DNA from: an uncultured Paracoccaceae bacterium | GTDB lineage: Bacteria > Pseudomonadota > Alphaproteobacteria > Rhodobacterales > Rhodobacteraceae | Assembly: GCA_937864535.1 (NCBI GenBank) | Contig: CALMJS010000030.1 | Location: forward strand, 1-64,000 | Reading direction: 5' to 3' | Length of the DNA stretch: 64,000 nt | In this document: positions 1 through 9,221 of the stretch, in pieces | Layout: every line of letters starts with the position of its first letter | Position numbering within the stretch: the first letter of the stretch is position 1 | Notes under the pieces: model-generated | The model's input: the letters and a program-made list of their open reading frames with translations, nothing else | What the model was told of the DNA's origin: nothing | The model's database searches: none | Made by a program: the position numbers and the translations under genes

Positions 1-1369
1 ACATCGAGGCGGCGTAGAGAACGATGCCGATGGTGGCGAGCCAGAAGTGCCAGCTGACCAGCTTGAGGCTGTAGAGCGACTGACGGCCCCAGAGTTTCGG
101 CGTCAGGAAGTACAGCGCGCCAAACGTGATCATCCCGTTCCAGCCCAGCGCACCAGAGTGCACGTGACCGATGGTCCAGTCCGTATAGTGCGACAGCGAG
201 TTGACAGCGCGGATCGACATCATCGGACCTTCAAAGGTGGACATGCCGTAAAAGCCCAGCGAAATCACCATCATACGGATGATCGGGTCGGTGCGGATCT
301 TGTCCCATGCGCCCGAGAGCGTCATCAGACCGTTGATCATACCACCCCAGGACGGCATCCACAGGATCACCGAGAACACCATGCCCAGCGTCGAAGCCCA
401 GTCCGGCAGCGCGGTATAGTGAAGGTGGTGCGGACCAGCCCAGATGTAGAGGAAGATCAGCGCCCAGAAGTGGATGATCGACAGCTTATAGGAATAGACC
501 GGGCGTTCGGCTTGCTTGGGTACAAAATAGTACATCATGCCAAGGAAGCCCGCCGTCAGGAAGAAGCCCACTGCGTTGTGGCCATACCACCATTGGGTCA
601 TCGCATCCTGAACACCGCTCATCACCTGAACCGAACGCGCACCGAACAGGGACACCGGAACAACAAGGTTGTTAACGATGTGCAGCATCGCGATCGTCAC
701 GATGAACGACAGGAAGAACCAGTTCGCGACGTAGATATGCGGCTCTTTGCGTTTGAGGATCGTGCCGAGGAACACCAGCAGATAGGCAACCCAAACGACC
801 GTTAGCCACAGGTCAACATACCATTCCGGTTCGGCGTATTCCTTGCTCTGGGTCGCGCCCATCAGATAGCCGGTAGCGGCCAGAACGATGAACAGGTTGT
901 AGCCCCAGAACACGAACCACGGCAGGTTGCCGCCCCACAGGCGCGTCGCACTGGTACGCTGCACGATATAGAACGAGGTCGCAATCAGCGCGTTCCCGCC
1001 AAAGGCGAAAATCACCGCCGAGGTATGGAGGGGGCGCAGACGGCCAAAGTTGCCGTACCCCTGAAGAAATTCGAAATTCAGTGACGGAAAGGCCAACTGA
1101 AAGGCAATAAACGTCCCAACCAAAAACCCGGCCAGACCCCAGAACGTGGTTGCAATCACGCCGTAGCGGATCACTCCGTCCATATATCCGGTTTCTGCAG
1201 CCGGTTTCGGCTCTCCGGCAGTGCGTACGGTCCAGATGAACATGCCGGCAGCAACTGCCATCACGATCAACGCATGGACCTGAAAGGCCAGGTCGCGCGC
1301 GAAGTTCGCGGCGAGTGCGGCAAGCAGGGCGACGAGCCCCAATGCCACGATCTTGATCCAATCCCACAT
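1..1369 (-). CDS. ccoN: cbb3-type cytochrome c oxidase subunit I (CcoN), 3' end outside the window
   Basis: This is the haem-copper catalytic subunit of the high-affinity cbb3 terminal oxidase, an inner-membrane protein that reduces O2 to water under low oxygen. I translated the minus strand by hand from the ATG at 1369 and got an uninterrupted frame to the left edge (456 codons). It starts [18 protein letters not shown], as Rhodobacter CcoN does. Many hydrophobic helices follow, with the haem and CuB motif segments [25 protein letters not shown] and [17 protein letters not shown], and later [14 protein letters not shown]. The C-terminus and presumably ccoOQP lie beyond the left edge. The gene is divergent from a universal stress gene, with an FNR-type box between them, and fnrL lies close by, so anaerobic or microaerobic activation by FnrL is likely. 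The long plus-strand frame at 47-805 is its antisense shadow. Confidence 0.96.
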   Translation of the reverse strand, partial: MWDWIKIVALGLVALLAALAANFARDLAFQVHALIVMAVAAGMFIWTVRTAGEPKPAAETGYMDGVIRYGVIATTFWGLAGFLVGTFIAFQLAFPSLNFEFLQGYGNFGRLRPLHTSAVIFAFGGNALIATSFYIVQRTSATRLWGGNLPWFVFWGYNLFIVLAATGYLMGATQSKEYAEPEWYVDLWLTVVWVAYLLVFLGTILKRKEPHIYVANWFFLSFIVTIAMLHIVNNLVVPVSLFGARSVQVMSGVQDAMTQWWYGHNAVGFFLTAGFLGMMYYFVPKQAERPVYSYKLSIIHFWALIFLYIWAGPHHLHYTALPDWASTLGMVFSVILWMPSWGGMINGLMTLSGAWDKIRTDPIIRMMVISLGFYGMSTFEGPMMSIRAVNSLSHYTDWTIGHVHSGALGWNGMITFGALYFLTPKLWGRQSLYSLKLVSWHFWLATIGIVLYAASM

Positions 1370-1457
1370 AACAAGCGTTCCCTTATTTTGCCCACGCGGA
1401 TTCGTTCGCGGGCCTTTTGCTCTCGCCTCGGTTTCTCAGACCGGCCGGTTAAATACC

Positions 1458-1471
1458 TTGATCCATGTCAA
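1458..1471. promoter_or_regulatory. FNR/FnrL binding box between ccoN and the universal stress gene
   Basis: The sequence TTGATCCATGTCAA fits the FNR consensus TTGAT-N4-ATCAA with a single mismatch in the right half. It lies 88 nt upstream of the ccoN ATG and 78 nt upstream of the uspA ATG in the divergent gap, so it could serve either or both promoters. FnrL, encoded 1 kb away, carries the matching ETVSR recognition helix. FnrL control of ccoN is established in Rhodobacter; control of this uspA is inference. Confidence 0.8.
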
Positions 1472-1549
1472 GTTATCGTGAGCCGCGCTTTGCTAGACCG
1501 TTTTTCGAGACGGTTGCCCCACGGGCGCTATGCAACTCCGGAGACTGCG

Positions 1550-2392
1550 ATGGCTTACAAAACGATTTCGGTCGTTATCACCGACGAACTGTCAGATCTG
1601 AATGCTCTGGCGACAGCCCGCGATTACGCCGCACGCGAAGCTGCCCATCTGGATGTCCATTGCGTTGGTATTGACCCTGCGCGCTATGACCCGATGCCCA
1701 TCGGATCGGCGGCAGTTTTGAACGAAGTGGGTATCAAAGAGGCGCAAAACCGTGCGGCAGCCTTGGAAAAATGGGCGCTGAGCCACCTGAGCGGCGACAA
1801 ATCCCTGATCACCGTGCATCCGGTGGTGATTCCCCAGATGGGGCTGGATGCCTTGGTCGCACGGCTTGCACGGTACTCTGACCTGATCGTCGCGACGAAA
1901 CCCTATGGCGAGGGGCGTAATCCGCTGCATGTCAGCGTGCTGGAGTCCGAACTGTTCGGCACCCGTGCGCCGGTTCTGGTGGTGCCGGCGACCGCCGCAT
2001 CGGGGGCCAAGCCCTATCGTCGGGTTGCGGTCGCGTGGAACGAGAGCAGCGAGTCTTTTTCCGCAATTCGCGCCGCCATGCCGATCCTGAAACAGGCCAG
2101 CGCTGTTGATCTCCTGATGATCGATCCGCCCAGCCATTCGCCCGAACGGTCCGATCCGGGCGGCGCAATGTGCATGATGCTATCGCGTCACGGTGTCCGA
2201 GCCGAGGTGTCGATCCTCGCGCGGACCATGCCACGGGTTTCCGATGTCTTGGCGCGGTTTGCGACGGAACACGCCTGCGATCTGATCGTCATGGGTGCCT
2301 ATGGACATTCACGGTTCCGCGAATCGATTCTGGGCGGCGCGACCCGCGACATGCTGGAACACGCGGAAATCCCGCTGCTGATGGCACACTGA
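1550..2392 (+). CDS. universal stress protein, two-domain UspA family
   Basis: A 280-residue cytoplasmic protein with two Usp folds in tandem. The N-terminal half starts MAYKTISVVITDEL. The C-terminal half ends with the typical ATP-binding UspA signature (DLIVMGAYGHSRFRESILGGATRDML, about residues 245-270) and a PLLMAH tail. The frame stays open upstream to 1274, but the ATG at 1550 begins the first beta strand of the fold and is preferred. The gene is divergent from ccoN and convergent with fnrL, in the ccoN-usp-fnrL-hemN order seen in Rhodobacteraceae. The FNR box 78 nt upstream suggests oxygen control. The actual cellular target is unknown. Confidence 0.88.
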   Translation: MAYKTISVVITDELSDLNALATARDYAAREAAHLDVHCVGIDPARYDPMPIGSAAVLNEVGIKEAQNRAAALEKWALSHLSGDKSLITVHPVVIPQMGLDALVARLARYSDLIVATKPYGEGRNPLHVSVLESELFGTRAPVLVVPATAASGAKPYRRVAVAWNESSESFSAIRAAMPILKQASAVDLLMIDPPSHSPERSDPGGAMCMMLSRHGVRAEVSILARTMPRVSDVLARFATEHACDLIVMGAYGHSRFRESILGGATRDMLEHAEIPLLMAH

Positions 2393-2433
2393 TGACACAG
2401 GATCGGGGACAGGCAGCGGGACCGAAGGGGAGA

Positions 2434-3177
2434 TCAGGCGATCATCCCGCCGTCCATGTCGTCCCCGGTTTCCTGCAGCAGAGCCTGAAAATCATCGACC
2501 CGGATACGGCGCTTGCCGTCCAGTTCGATGATGCTTTCGCGTTTGAGCGCGGAAATCTGGCGGCTCACGGTTTCAAGCGTCAGGCCCAGATAATCCGCCA
2601 TCGCTTCGCGCGTCAGCGGCAGGTCGATGGTGATCTTGCCGGTCAGCTTGGTCATGCCAAAGGTCGATTCACGGCGCGCGATGATCGCCAGCAGACTCGC
2701 GATTTTTTCGCGCGCGGTTTTGCGACCAAGGATCAGCATCCATTCGCGGGCGGCGTCCAGTTCATCCAGCGTCATATCCAACAGGCGTTCCGCCACATGC
2801 GGCGTGGACAAAATCATCTGTTCAAAGGGTTTGCGGCGGAAACAGCACAGCGTCACGTCGCTGACAGCTGTCACGTCGTAAACGGATTTGCCGCGCCCCG
2901 GTCTGCCGATGAAATCGGACGGCAACAGCAGGCCAACCATCTGCGTGCGTCCATCCTCGAGCGTTTGCGAAATGCTCGCCACGCCTTTGACGACAGAGGC
3001 GACAAACGGCATCTCATCGCCGGCCCAACTGATCGACTGGCCGGCCTCGTAATTCCGGTAGTACTTGATCCGCTCCAGCGCTTCGAGTTCGTCCGTGTCA
3101 CATTTTGCGCAGACAGCACGATGCCGAATTGGACATTCCGCACAATTCACATGGGTATCGAGGACAAGCTCGGTCAT
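2434..3177 (-). CDS. fnrL: FNR-type oxygen-sensing regulator FnrL (Crp/Fnr family)
   Basis: A 247-residue global anaerobic regulator. The N-terminus carries cysteines at 12, 15, 23 and 26 (NCAECPIRHRAVCAKCD), and an internal CC near residue 111 can supply a further ligand, as expected for an oxygen-labile [4Fe-4S] cluster. A cyclic-nucleotide-binding-like beta roll follows. The C-terminal helix-turn-helix (REAMADYLGLTLETVSRQIS) has the E-x2-SR arrangement that reads TTGAT half-sites. The gene is divergent from hemN and next to an FNR box and ccoN, so it probably controls cbb3 oxidase and oxygen-independent haem synthesis. I see no convincing FNR box in its own short upstream gap. Confidence 0.95.
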   Translation of the reverse strand: MTELVLDTHVNCAECPIRHRAVCAKCDTDELEALERIKYYRNYEAGQSISWAGDEMPFVASVVKGVASISQTLEDGRTQMVGLLLPSDFIGRPGRGKSVYDVTAVSDVTLCCFRRKPFEQMILSTPHVAERLLDMTLDELDAAREWMLILGRKTAREKIASLLAIIARRESTFGMTKLTGKITIDLPLTREAMADYLGLTLETVSRQISALKRESIIELDGKRRIRVDDFQALLQETGDDMDGGMIA

Positions 3178-3244
3178 TTGAATTTCGTCCCTGTTTCGCG
3201 CGTTAGGTGTGGCCAGTTTAACCCCATTTTTGGAAGGATGTGCA

Positions 3245-4600
3245 ATGGCAACGCGTGATCAACTCCGCGAACTGGGACTATTTGACGCCCGTGCGCCACG
3301 ATACACCAGCTATCCGCCGGCGAACCACTTTAACGGTCAGGTCTCTGCGGAAACGACCGCTGACTGGCTCCGGGCCGTTCCGGCAGGCGAACGGGTTTCG
3401 CTGTACGTACATATTCCCTATTGTCGGCGGCTCTGCTGGTTCTGCGCCTGCCGCACCCAAGGCACGAGCACGGACCGGCCATTGGTGCCCTATCTGCACC
3501 AGCTCAAACAGGAATTGGCCCTGATCGACGCCACCCTGCCCAAGGATGTGGTTGTCAGCCAAATCCACCTTGGCGGCGGGACGCCAACACTGTTGCCGCC
3601 GCATATGATCCGCAGTCTGGGCAAGGCGCTGCGCACCTTCCGCCCTCTGGCCGACGATCTACAGTTTTCGGTGGAAATCGACCCGACCGAGGTCGATCAG
3701 GCCCGTATCGATGCATTGGCCGACATCGGCATGACGCGGGCCTCTATCGGCGTGCAGGACTTTGATCCGGTGGTTCAGGACGCAATCGGCCGCCAGCAGA
3801 CCTTTGCGCAGACCCGTGACGTGGTGAATATGCTACGCGCTGCCGGGGTCAAATCGCTGAACATGGACATCCTCTATGGCCTGCCGCACCAGACCCGCGA
3901 ACGTATGTCGCAATCGGTGCAGAGCGTGCTATCGCTGTCGCCGGACCGGGTCGCGCTCTATGGCTATGCCCATGTTCCCTGGATGGCCAAACGGCAGGTG
4001 ATGATCCCCGCTGACGCCCTGCCTGACAGCGAAACCCGGCTAGACCTGTTTGATCTGGCGCGCGATCTGTTTCTGGCGGATGGCTATCAGGAAATCGGCA
4101 TCGACCACTATGCGCTGCCGACCGACAGTCTGGCAGACGCCGCGAAAAACGGCACCATGCGCCGCAATTTCCAAGGTTATACCGACGACACTGCCAATGT
4201 GCTGATCGGCATGGGGGCCTCGGCGATTTCCCGCTATCCTCAGGGCTTTGCGCAGAACCTGTCGACCTCGTCGCAATACGCGACTGCCGTCGAGGGGGGC
4301 CAGTTGGCGACATCGCGCGGCCATGCCATGTCTGCCGATGATATGTTGCGGTCCGATATGATCGAACAACTGATGTGCCAGTTCAAACTGGATTTGCCCG
4401 CGCTATCCGCGAAACATGGCGTATCGCTGGCGGGTTTGATCGACATGACCGCGCCGATGCGTAGGCGTTTTGCCGATCATCTGGCCATCACCAATAACGT
4501 CATCCAGCTAGACCAATCGGCCCGCCTGATTGCGCGTCTGTGCGCCCAAGAGATCGACGCCTATCACATGCCCGAAGGCCGCCACAGCCGCGCATTGTAA
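3245..4600 (+). CDS. hemN: oxygen-independent coproporphyrinogen III oxidase
   Basis: A radical-SAM enzyme that oxidatively decarboxylates coproporphyrinogen III to protoporphyrinogen IX without O2, in cytoplasmic haem synthesis. The protein has 451 residues. The cluster motif is C60-x3-C64-x2-C67-x-C69 inside YVHIPYC and WFCAC, which is the HemN pattern with the extra cysteine. The GGGTPT motif and the IGVQDFD/YGLPHQT segments are present. I chose the ATG at 3245 because a GGAAGGA ribosome site precedes it; a longer frame from 3209 has no such site. It is divergent from fnrL, which is expected to activate it when oxygen is low. Confidence 0.95.
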   Translation: MATRDQLRELGLFDARAPRYTSYPPANHFNGQVSAETTADWLRAVPAGERVSLYVHIPYCRRLCWFCACRTQGTSTDRPLVPYLHQLKQELALIDATLPKDVVVSQIHLGGGTPTLLPPHMIRSLGKALRTFRPLADDLQFSVEIDPTEVDQARIDALADIGMTRASIGVQDFDPVVQDAIGRQQTFAQTRDVVNMLRAAGVKSLNMDILYGLPHQTRERMSQSVQSVLSLSPDRVALYGYAHVPWMAKRQVMIPADALPDSETRLDLFDLARDLFLADGYQEIGIDHYALPTDSLADAAKNGTMRRNFQGYTDDTANVLIGMGASAISRYPQGFAQNLSTSSQYATAVEGGQLATSRGHAMSADDMLRSDMIEQLMCQFKLDLPALSAKHGVSLAGLIDMTAPMRRRFADHLAITNNVIQLDQSARLIARLCAQEIDAYHMPEGRHSRAL

Positions 4601-4659
4601 TTGCCGGGTTTTCTAAGTGCGGTCATGGCGCTATCCCTTTCGCCAAAGGGAGAAACGCC

Positions 4660-6168
4660 ATGACCAATCCGCTCTATGATCGGCTGTTCGGCCGCCACGC
4701 AGGCCGGGACACGACCTTCCTGATTTTGCCGGACGGTACGCGGATGACGCATGGTGCGTTTCTGGACCGTGCCGGACGCTTTGCGAATGCCCTGTTTGGT
4801 CTGGGACTGAAAACCGGCGACCGTGTCGCCGTCCAGATCGACAAGAGCGCGGATGCCCTCGCAGTTTATGCGGCCTGCGCCCGGACGGGTCTGGTGTTCC
4901 TGCCGCTCAACACCGCCTATACCGCTGCCGAGGTCGATTATTTCGTGTCCAACTCGGGCGCGGGACTGCTGATCGCCGCCCCGTCCAAGGCCGAGGCACT
5001 GAGATCCGTCGCTAACCGCTATCACGCGCGGCTGGAAACGCTGGACGATGCCGGTGGCGGCTCGCTCAGCGCGATCGCGGCAGGCCAGTCGCCCGATTTC
5101 GACACGGTTGACCGGGATCTGAACGATCTGGCCGCCATTCTCTATACCTCTGGCACGACAGGCCGGAGCAAGGGCGCGATGCTGTCGCAGGGCAACCTGA
5201 TCTCGAACGCCGAGGTTCTGCGCGATCACTGGCGGTTCACGGCGGACGATGTCTTGCTGCACGCCCTGCCGATTTTCCATACGCACGGGCTATTTGTCGG
5301 CACGAATATCTCGCTCTTGGCGGGCGGCGCGATGATTTTCCTGCCGAAACTGGATGTCGATGCGCTGATCAAATGGATGCCGCAGGCGACGGCGATGATG
5401 GGCGTGCCGACGTTCTATACCCGCCTTCTGGATGATCCGAGGCTGGACCATGCGCTGACAGCCACCATGCGGCTGTTCGTCTCTGGCTCTGCGCCCCTGC
5501 TGGCGGATACCCATCGACAGTTCTTTGACCGGACCGGCCACCGGATTTTGGAACGCTACGGGATGACCGAAACGAATATGAACACCTCTAACCCGTATGA
5601 CGGCGACCGCCGTCCGGGGACTGTTGGCACCGCCCTGCCCGGCGTCGAGGCCAAGGTCTGCGGCCCCGACGGCACCGAACTGCCCAGAGGCGAGGTTGGG
5701 ATCCTCGAGGTCCGCGGCCGGAATGTGTTCAAGGGATATTGGCAAATGCCCGAAAAAACCCGCGAAGAGCTGCGCGAGGACGGGTTCTTTATCACCGGCG
5801 ATTTGGCAACGATGGGCGAGGATGGCTATGTCACCATCGTTGGCCGCGGCAAGGATCTGGTGATCTCTGGCGGCTACAACGTCTACCCCAAAGAGGTCGA
5901 AGAGGCGATCGATGCCCTGCCCGGCGTTCTAGAGAGCGCGGTGATCGGCGTTCCCCATCCCGACCTCGGCGAAGCCCCGATGGCGGTTGTCGTCCCGCAA
6001 AAGGGCGCGCATTTGTCTGCCGACGCTATCCTCGCCGGGATCGCACCGTCGCTGGCGCGCTTTAAACAGCCGCGCCGGATCGAGATTGTGGAGGCGCTGC
6101 CGCGTAATACGATGGGCAAGGTCCAAAAGGCGCAGCTGCGCGCCCAGTATAAGGATAGCTTTCAATGA
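4660..6168 (+). CDS. matB: malonyl-CoA synthetase (MatB-like acyl-CoA ligase)
   Basis: A 502-residue ANL-superfamily ligase that would activate malonate to malonyl-CoA through an acyl-adenylate. It has the P-loop ILYTSGTTGRSKGAM (about 161-175), ERYGMTETNMNTS, TGDLATMGEDGYVTIVGRGKD and the C-terminal lysine motif NTMGKVQK. The NMNTSNPYDG version after the YGMTE motif and the overall length match MatB rather than long-chain ligases. The ATG at 4660 has an AAAGGGAG ribosome site, part of which lies in a 6-bp hairpin (4635-4650). No malonyl-CoA decarboxylase gene is adjacent. The stop overlaps the next start as ATGA, so the pair is translationally coupled. Another short dicarboxylate substrate is possible. 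Confidence 0.85.
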   Translation: MTNPLYDRLFGRHAGRDTTFLILPDGTRMTHGAFLDRAGRFANALFGLGLKTGDRVAVQIDKSADALAVYAACARTGLVFLPLNTAYTAAEVDYFVSNSGAGLLIAAPSKAEALRSVANRYHARLETLDDAGGGSLSAIAAGQSPDFDTVDRDLNDLAAILYTSGTTGRSKGAMLSQGNLISNAEVLRDHWRFTADDVLLHALPIFHTHGLFVGTNISLLAGGAMIFLPKLDVDALIKWMPQATAMMGVPTFYTRLLDDPRLDHALTATMRLFVSGSAPLLADTHRQFFDRTGHRILERYGMTETNMNTSNPYDGDRRPGTVGTALPGVEAKVCGPDGTELPRGEVGILEVRGRNVFKGYWQMPEKTREELREDGFFITGDLATMGEDGYVTIVGRGKDLVISGGYNVYPKEVEEAIDALPGVLESAVIGVPHPDLGEAPMAVVVPQKGAHLSADAILAGIAPSLARFKQPRRIEIVEALPRNTMGKVQKAQLRAQYKDSFQ

Positions 6169-6710
6169 CCGTAGATCGCCAACCCCGTTTGGCCGGATTT
6201 GGCTATCGGATCGACCCGATGGTTGCAACCGACCGCGACGGGCTGTTTGCCGCGGGGTCTGACCCGGTCACCTGGGCGGGCCATCCGGCCACGGACCGCT
6301 ATAAACGAGAGGTCTTTGATCCCTATTTCGACCTCTTACTGGCCTCTGGTCAGTCCGTGGTTTTCCGCACGGATGCGGGCCAGATCATCGGCACCTCGCG
6401 GCTCTATGATGCGCCGGACGCTCCGGAGGCTGTGGCAATCGGCTATACGTTCCTCGACTGCAAGTTCTGGGGCGGGGCTGCCAATTTCGCGATCAAGCAC
6501 CTGCTGATCGACCATATTCTCAAAACCCGACCAGAGGTCTGGTTCCATATCGCCCCCAGCAACATCAGGTCGCAAAAGGCGACGGCAAAGCTGGGCGCGA
6601 CATGGGTTCACGACCACGAATGGGGGCTTGCCGGCGGCAAAGTCGATCTGTGGAAATGCTATGTCCTGACCCGGGCCGACTGGGCTGCGACCTTGGCCAA
6701 TCGCAGCTAA
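6165..6710 (+). CDS. GNAT-family N-acetyltransferase (RimJ/RimL-like)
   Basis: A 181-residue protein with an acetyl-CoA-dependent acyltransferase fold. The central strands VVFRTDAGQIIGTSRLYD and EAVAIGYTFLDCKFWGG, then the helix AIKHLLIDHIL and the segment FHIAPSNIRSQKATAKLGA, match the RimJ/RimL branch. In that branch N-x-R-S-x-K-A-x-x-KLG follows the CoA-binding region. It overlaps matB by four bases (ATGA) and is probably co-transcribed. The substrate cannot be read from the sequence. Confidence 0.8.
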   Translation: MTVDRQPRLAGFGYRIDPMVATDRDGLFAAGSDPVTWAGHPATDRYKREVFDPYFDLLLASGQSVVFRTDAGQIIGTSRLYDAPDAPEAVAIGYTFLDCKFWGGAANFAIKHLLIDHILKTRPEVWFHIAPSNIRSQKATAKLGATWVHDHEWGLAGGKVDLWKCYVLTRADWAATLANRS

Positions 6711-6762
6711 ACGCTTGATCCTCTTGCACTGCCGTGCATGGTGATCCTCAGGAGGAGCCATC

Positions 6763-7938
6763 ATGAAACTAGGGATCGTTGTCCTGATCACGGCCTATGG
6801 GCTGAGCCAGTTTTATCGCGCGTTCTTGGCGGTGCTCGCACCCGCGCTAGAGGCCGACATCGGAGCAACCCGTGAAGTGCTCAGTGCAGCGTCAGGCGTC
6901 TGGTTCCTTGTTTTTGCTGCCATGCAGATCCCGGTTGGCGCGGCGCTTGACCGCATCGGGCCGAAACTGACAACAGCCATCCTGTTTGCAGTCTGCGGCG
7001 CTGGCGGGGCGGCAGTCTTTGCGATGGCGCAGCAACCTTGGCACGTCACGCTCGGCATGGCGCTGATCGGCGCAGGCTGTTCGCCAGTGCTGATGGCATC
7101 CTACTACATCTTTGCCCGATCCTTCTCGGCTGCGGCTTTTGCGTCGCTGGCGGGGATGACGCTGGGGCTGGGGTCCATGGGCAATATCGCCAGTTCTGCC
7201 CCGACTGCTTGGGCGGTCGAGGCGTTCGGCTGGCGCGAGACGATGTGGGCTGTGGCTGCGGCGACCTTTGCCATCGCGGTGCTGATCCTGTTCATCGTCA
7301 AAGACCCCGAGCGGGTCAAAAGCGATTCCCGTGGCACTGTGCTGGACGTTTTGAAAATCCCCGCGCTCTGGCCGATTTTCGCGATGGTCGCTGTGAACTA
7401 CGTCCCCGCAGCCTCGCTGCGCGGGCTGTGGTCGGGGCAATACCTGACCAACGTTTTCGGCGCCGACGCTACGGTGATCGGGAACGTGACGCTGGTCATG
7501 GGCTTTGCCATGATCGCGGGCAATCTTCTGTACGGTCCCATCGACCGGATGATCGGCCGGCGCAAGCTGGTGGTCTGGGTCGGTAACTTTATCGCGCTGC
7601 TGGGCTGCCTCGCTCTGGCCCTCCAGCCCGAGAACGGCATTGTCTACGCGACTATCATGTTGGCCGTGATCGGCTTTTTCGGATCGACCTTTCCGGTCAT
7701 CATGGCGCATGGCCGCAGTTTCTTTCCGCCGCATTTGGTCGGTCGCGGCGTGACGCTGCTGAACCTGTTCTCGCTCGGGACGGTCGGCATTGTGCAGTTC
7801 GGGGCCGCGCCGATGTCGCCTATGATCTTTGACGGGCGGACAGCGCCGCAGGGCTACACGATTATCTTTGCCGCCTATGCCGCGCTGCTGGGGCTGGGGC
7901 TATTTGCCTATCTGTTCTCAAAAGACCGCACCGATTGA
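6763..7938 (+). CDS. major facilitator superfamily transporter
   Basis: A 391-residue inner-membrane protein with about twelve hydrophobic segments. It starts directly with a membrane helix (GIVVLITAYGLSQFYRAFLAVLAP), and the loop 2-3 motif GAALDRIGPK is an MFS signature A variant. The middle loop around residue 185 (IVKDPERVKSDSRG) separates the two six-helix halves. A strong AGGAGGAG ribosome site precedes the ATG. The substrate is not evident. It follows matB and GNAT by 52 nt and may belong to the same unit, in which case an organic-acid substrate would make sense, but that is only inference. Confidence 0.85.
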   Translation: MKLGIVVLITAYGLSQFYRAFLAVLAPALEADIGATREVLSAASGVWFLVFAAMQIPVGAALDRIGPKLTTAILFAVCGAGGAAVFAMAQQPWHVTLGMALIGAGCSPVLMASYYIFARSFSAAAFASLAGMTLGLGSMGNIASSAPTAWAVEAFGWRETMWAVAAATFAIAVLILFIVKDPERVKSDSRGTVLDVLKIPALWPIFAMVAVNYVPAASLRGLWSGQYLTNVFGADATVIGNVTLVMGFAMIAGNLLYGPIDRMIGRRKLVVWVGNFIALLGCLALALQPENGIVYATIMLAVIGFFGSTFPVIMAHGRSFFPPHLVGRGVTLLNLFSLGTVGIVQFGAAPMSPMIFDGRTAPQGYTIIFAAYAALLGLGLFAYLFSKDRTD

Positions 7939-8013
7939 AACAGAATTGCGCAGGGACTTCCCCTTGGGCAGCTTTGGGTCTATAGCGCACGCGGTTTATA
8001 TTAGGAGAGGCCA

Positions 8014-9036
8014 ATGGGCTACAAAGTCGTCGTCGTTGGCGCCACGGGCAACGTGGGCCGCGAAATGCTCAACATCCTCGCTGAACGCGAGTTTCCGGTC
8101 GATGAAATCGCCGCGCTGGCCAGCCGTAAATCGCTGGGCACCGAGGTGAGCTTTGGCGAAAAGACCCTGAAAACCCAGGACCTCGACACCTTCGACTTTA
8201 CCGGCTGGGATATCGCGCTGTTCGCGATCGGCTCGGACGCCACCAAGAAATACGCCCCGCTCTGCGCCAGCCAGGGCTGTGTGGTCATCGATAACTCTTC
8301 GCTGTATCGCTACGATCCGGAAATTCCGTTGATCGTTCCCGAAGTGAACGCCGATGACGTGGTGCTCTATAAAAATAAGAACATCATCGCGAACCCGAAC
8401 TGTTCGACCGCGCAGATGGTTGTCGCGCTCAAACCGCTGCATGACCGCGCCAAGATCAAGCGCGTCGTGGTATCGACCTACCAGTCCGTGTCCGGCACCG
8501 GCAAGGAAGCCATTGACGAGCTGTGGAACCAGACCAAGGGCATGTATGTGCCGGGTCAGGAAGTCGCGCCGTCGGTCTATCCCAAGCAGATCGCGTTCAA
8601 CGTCATTCCGCACATCGACGTGTTCCTCGACTCGGGCGACACCAAAGAAGAGTGGAAGATGGTCACCGAGACCAAGAAGATCCTCGACAAGAGCATCAAG
8701 CTGACCGCGACCTGCGTGCGCGTGCCGGTGTTCGTCGGCCACTCGGAATCGATCAACGTCGAGTTCGAAGAGTTCCTCGATTGGGAAGAAGCCACCGATA
8801 TCCTGCGCGAAGCACCGGGCATCATGGTCGTCGACAAGCGTGAGGCTGGCGGCTACGTCACCCCGATCGAATGCGTCGGCGAATACGCCACCTACATTTC
8901 CCGCATCCGTCAGGACGTGACCGTCGAGAACGGCATCAACTTCTGGTGTGTTTCGGACAACCTGCGCAAGGGCGCTGCCCTGAACGCTGTCCAGATCGCA
9001 GAAGTTCTGGGACAGCGTTGCCTGAAAAAGGGCTGA
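8014..9036 (+). CDS. asd: aspartate-semialdehyde dehydrogenase
   Basis: Reduces aspartyl phosphate to aspartate semialdehyde with NADPH, the branch point to lysine/diaminopimelate, threonine and methionine. The protein has 340 residues. It shows the N-terminal nucleotide-binding GATGNVGREML, the catalytic cysteine C130 in ANPNCSTAQM and the segment STYQSVSGTGKEAIDELW, all typical of the family. The start has an AGGAG ribosome site. A Rho-independent terminator follows the stop, so the gene appears to be monocistronic. dapD and dapE elsewhere in the window use its product pathway. Confidence 0.96.
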   Translation: MGYKVVVVGATGNVGREMLNILAEREFPVDEIAALASRKSLGTEVSFGEKTLKTQDLDTFDFTGWDIALFAIGSDATKKYAPLCASQGCVVIDNSSLYRYDPEIPLIVPEVNADDVVLYKNKNIIANPNCSTAQMVVALKPLHDRAKIKRVVVSTYQSVSGTGKEAIDELWNQTKGMYVPGQEVAPSVYPKQIAFNVIPHIDVFLDSGDTKEEWKMVTETKKILDKSIKLTATCVRVPVFVGHSESINVEFEEFLDWEEATDILREAPGIMVVDKREAGGYVTPIECVGEYATYISRIRQDVTVENGINFWCVSDNLRKGAALNAVQIAEVLGQRCLKKG

Positions 9037-9058
9037 GGCCCAGATAAACAAACGAAAG

Positions 9059-9087
9059 GGCCAGCCACGTCGGCTGGCCTTTTTTAT
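9059..9087 (+). terminator. Rho-independent terminator of asd
   Basis: An 8-bp perfect stem (GGCCAGCC at 9059-9066 and GGCTGGCC at 9072-9079) with a five-base loop is followed by six T residues. It begins 23 nt after the asd stop. Confidence 0.92.
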
Positions 9088-9221
9088 TTCGACGCCACGG
9101 GGGGCGCAGTTACACTTCGAGCCCGACACACTCTCCTTTCGGCAGAATCCGTCTCCGCCTGAGGGCGCGACTGATTCCAATGCGCACGCAGAAACACGGC
9201 CCGAACGGCGATTTTGCCCTC

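Noticed and set aside
47-805. 252-codon plus-strand frame
   Set aside because: It is antisense to ccoN, which translates cleanly on the other strand with all haem-binding motifs.
813-1367. 184-codon minus-strand frame over the start of ccoN
   Set aside because: It is the same strand but another frame; its arginine-rich composition is that of a shadow, while the true ccoN frame starts at 1369.
3178-3244. Possible FNR box between fnrL and hemN
   Set aside because: The gap contains TTGAA and GTTTAA fragments but no TTGAT-N4-ATCAA arrangement.
2170-3258. 362-codon plus-strand frame
   Set aside because: It is antisense to fnrL and overlaps the end of the universal stress gene; histidine/arginine-rich and without a fold.
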